From Chitinophagaceae bacterium (GTDB taxonomy: Bacteria > Bacteroidota > Bacteroidia > Chitinophagales > Chitinophagaceae), in NCBI GenBank assembly GCA_947452875.1, contig CANGEZ010000097.1, forward strand, positions 1 through 7,169: a DNA stretch of 7,169 nt, in the 5' to 3' direction. This document shows positions 5,465-7,169 of this stretch, piece after piece (the first letter of the stretch is position 1; every line of letters starts with the position of its first letter). A program made the translations under genes and the position numbers. The notes below the pieces were generated by a model. The model was not told where the DNA came from, searched no databases, and saw only the letters and a list, made by a program, of their open reading frames with translations.

Positions 5465-7169
5465 TTATTTAATGTTGTATGAAAATGAAATACTGAAATT
5501 GGTACCGTAGTTTCTGGAAATAGCTAACACATCTTTTGAGTTCTTCGAGTATGTTTTATTATTATCTAAATCGTGATAATATTTAACCTGCTTATTCAGA
5601 ATATCATTGATGTTGATTTTGATTTCGCCTTTTTTATTCAGCACTTTTTTTGCCAACTGAAAATCAAGTAAGGATCTTGGATTTTCCCAGATGTCAGAAA
5701 CAGCTTCGTTACCAACAAATAGAATTCTTCTGCCAATTTGATTGAATAATAAAGTAGTATTCAATCCTAATTTTTCGATATCATATTGAATACCGAAGTT
5801 GATTAAATATGGGCTCTGCCCTTGTAATGGGCGGTTAACCGTTCCTGTTGTATCTTTTACTTTACTATGTATATAACTGAAATTTCCACTAACCGTAAAG
5901 TGCTTCAGAAAGGTTGTCATATCTAGTTTCTTCCTGAATTCAGTTTCTAATCCAAATGCTGTAGCTACATCTGTGTTGAGAATATTGAAAGTATTTGTAC
6001 CAGGTCCAGTTCTGTTAAAATAATATTCAATAGGCTTATCGAAATGTTTGAAGAAAGCACCGAAAGTAAACAACTCTCCTGAGCGTGGATACAGTTCATA
6101 ACGCAGATCAATATTCGAAACTTTGGTACGTTGTGCGGATTTGTTTCCAACTACCTGTGCACCCAATTCAAAATCATAGAATGCAAATGGGCTCAATTCT
6201 CTGAATTCAGGTCTAACAACAGTTTGGCTAGCTGCAAAACGTAAATTGGTTTTGTTATTTGCTTTATAGGTTAGATTTACACCAGGTAAAAAGTCCTGAA
6301 CCAAGGTATTCACATGTCTTGGATCTTCTTGTCTTACGCTTCCCACTAATTGATCAAAGCTTTCAAATCTTACACCCCATACCATTCTGAATTTTTCTCC
6401 AATAGGATTGTCGAATTGCAGGTATGCTGCATTCATAATGGTATTGGCCAAATAACGAAATGCATTACCACTGATTTCATCAAACTGAAGCTTGTCATTT
6501 CCTGTTCCAAAATTATCAGCAGCAAAAATTTGATTCGCTGGCAATTGCTTTAATGCATTGCTGGCAGTATTGATGTAGAAAGGTCTACTGTCAAACAAAC
6601 GGTCTTTCACCTGGAAAAGATAACCTCCTTTAATGGTGTGTTTTTTACCTTTCCAATCAAAAGTTTTACTGATATCAGTTCCTGTATTATAAATATAATC
6701 ATTCAAGAAACCATAGAAGATGCTGCCACTTTTTTGACCAGCACCCAAGCCAAGTAAAGCATAATAAGGAGCAGAAGGATTATTGCCATCTTGCGTATAA
6801 AATAAACGTCTTTGATCAGGCACATATTGATCTAGAATGTTGAAACCACCATACCATTTGAAACGTACATTGTATTTACTGATATTGTGTTCTCCAACAA
6901 CTTGTGTATTGAAAAATGTATTTTCTTTAAAGCCAATTTCCGTAGCTCTCACCCTGTCACCGTTGCCGCCTCCACTGATGATGTAATCTCTTCCATCGTA
7001 TCTGTCTACAACCGAATTACTTGTATTAACATTGATCAGATTTTTAAAAGAAACTTTGTTGTTGTTATTGAACTGAATAGTTACGTTTGCCAAACCTCCC
7101 ATTAGAATATCCTTGCTGTATTTATTGTTTTCGTAAGTCAACTCAACATCTCCATTATTGTTTGCAATA
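5465..7169 (-). CDS. TonB-dependent outer-membrane receptor, C-terminal barrel (5' end outside window)
   Basis: About 567 residues are visible in a frame that stays open to the right edge; the signal peptide, any carboxypeptidase-like domain and the plug are missing. The sequence shows alternating amphipathic strands of a 22-strand barrel with long polar loops. Family-typical segments include 'RFAASQTVVRPEFRELSPF', a late-barrel 'FGLETEFRKKL' strand, 'LLFNQIGRRI' and the final strands 'NYGTNFSISFSYNIK' at the C terminus. These receptors import siderophores, vitamins, metals or oligosaccharides through the outer membrane using TonB/ExbBD energy. The substrate cannot be told from the barrel. 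The downstream lipoprotein gene, 22 bp away, is the likely partner. Many Asn/Asp-rich loops suit Bacteroidota outer-membrane proteins. Family assignment is secure, specificity is not. The promoter lies outside the window. Confidence 0.93.
   Translation of the reverse strand, partial: IANNNGDVELTYENNKYSKDILMGGLANVTIQFNNNNKVSFKNLINVNTSNSVVDRYDGRDYIISGGGNGDRVRATEIGFKENTFFNTQVVGEHNISKYNVRFKWYGGFNILDQYVPDQRRLFYTQDGNNPSAPYYALLGLGAGQKSGSIFYGFLNDYIYNTGTDISKTFDWKGKKHTIKGGYLFQVKDRLFDSRPFYINTASNALKQLPANQIFAADNFGTGNDKLQFDEISGNAFRYLANTIMNAAYLQFDNPIGEKFRMVWGVRFESFDQLVGSVRQEDPRHVNTLVQDFLPGVNLTYKANNKTNLRFAASQTVVRPEFRELSPFAFYDFELGAQVVGNKSAQRTKVSNIDLRYELYPRSGELFTFGAFFKHFDKPIEYYFNRTGPGTNTFNILNTDVATAFGLETEFRKKLDMTTFLKHFTVSGNFSYIHSKVKDTTGTVNRPLQGQSPYLINFGIQYDIEKLGLNTTLLFNQIGRRILFVGNEAVSDIWENPRSLLDFQLAKKVLNKKGEIKININDILNKQVKYYHDLDNNKTYSKNSKDVLAISRNYGTNFSISFSYNIK

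Overview
The window looks like a chromosomal segment of a Bacteroidota bacterium, most likely near the Chitinophagaceae/Sphingobacteriales. This rests on AT-rich DNA, A-rich leaders without a Shine-Dalgarno sequence, a signal peptide ending in the 'NAQ' style of secreted Bacteroidota proteins, repeated 'GCDSI' modules, and a TonB-dependent receptor paired with a lipoprotein. The taxonomic placement is inference from gene content. All four protein genes lie on the minus strand, so transcription runs from right to left. Two genes are cut by the window edges.

Right part (4033-7169): the C-terminal barrel of a TonB-dependent outer-membrane receptor (start outside the window) is followed after 22 bp by a complete 469-residue lipoprotein with a predicted right-handed beta-helix. 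The pair looks like one operon and ends at a strong intrinsic terminator (3973-4006). The likely role is outer-membrane uptake of an unidentified substrate, with the lipoprotein as a surface or periplasmic partner. It is not a SusD-type partner.

Middle part (2879-4032): a 461-bp gap holds the operon terminator, two short-period tandem repeat blocks (7 bp and 9 bp units) and a nested set of inverted repeats that includes a second terminator-like hairpin with a T8 tract. Next comes a 230-residue PAP2-like membrane protein in which most of the catalytic signature residues are replaced.

Left part (1-2878): a 709-bp gap without a convincing gene contains three DnaA-box-like 9-mers within 72 bp, an almost pure A/T tract and several inverted repeats. 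After it a large secreted protein starts at 2169 and runs off the left edge (723 residues visible). It has a signal peptide, seven SBBP-like blades that appear to interrupt an Ig-like domain, and the first of a series of about 52-residue Cys-containing 'CDSI' repeats. It is probably exported by the type IX secretion system, but the C-terminal sorting domain would lie outside the window.

No clearly new multi-gene system is visible. The best leads are the apparent propeller-in-Ig architecture, the DnaA-box cluster beside an AT-rich tract, the degenerate PAP2 protein and the structured/repetitive DNA between 3610 and 4006.
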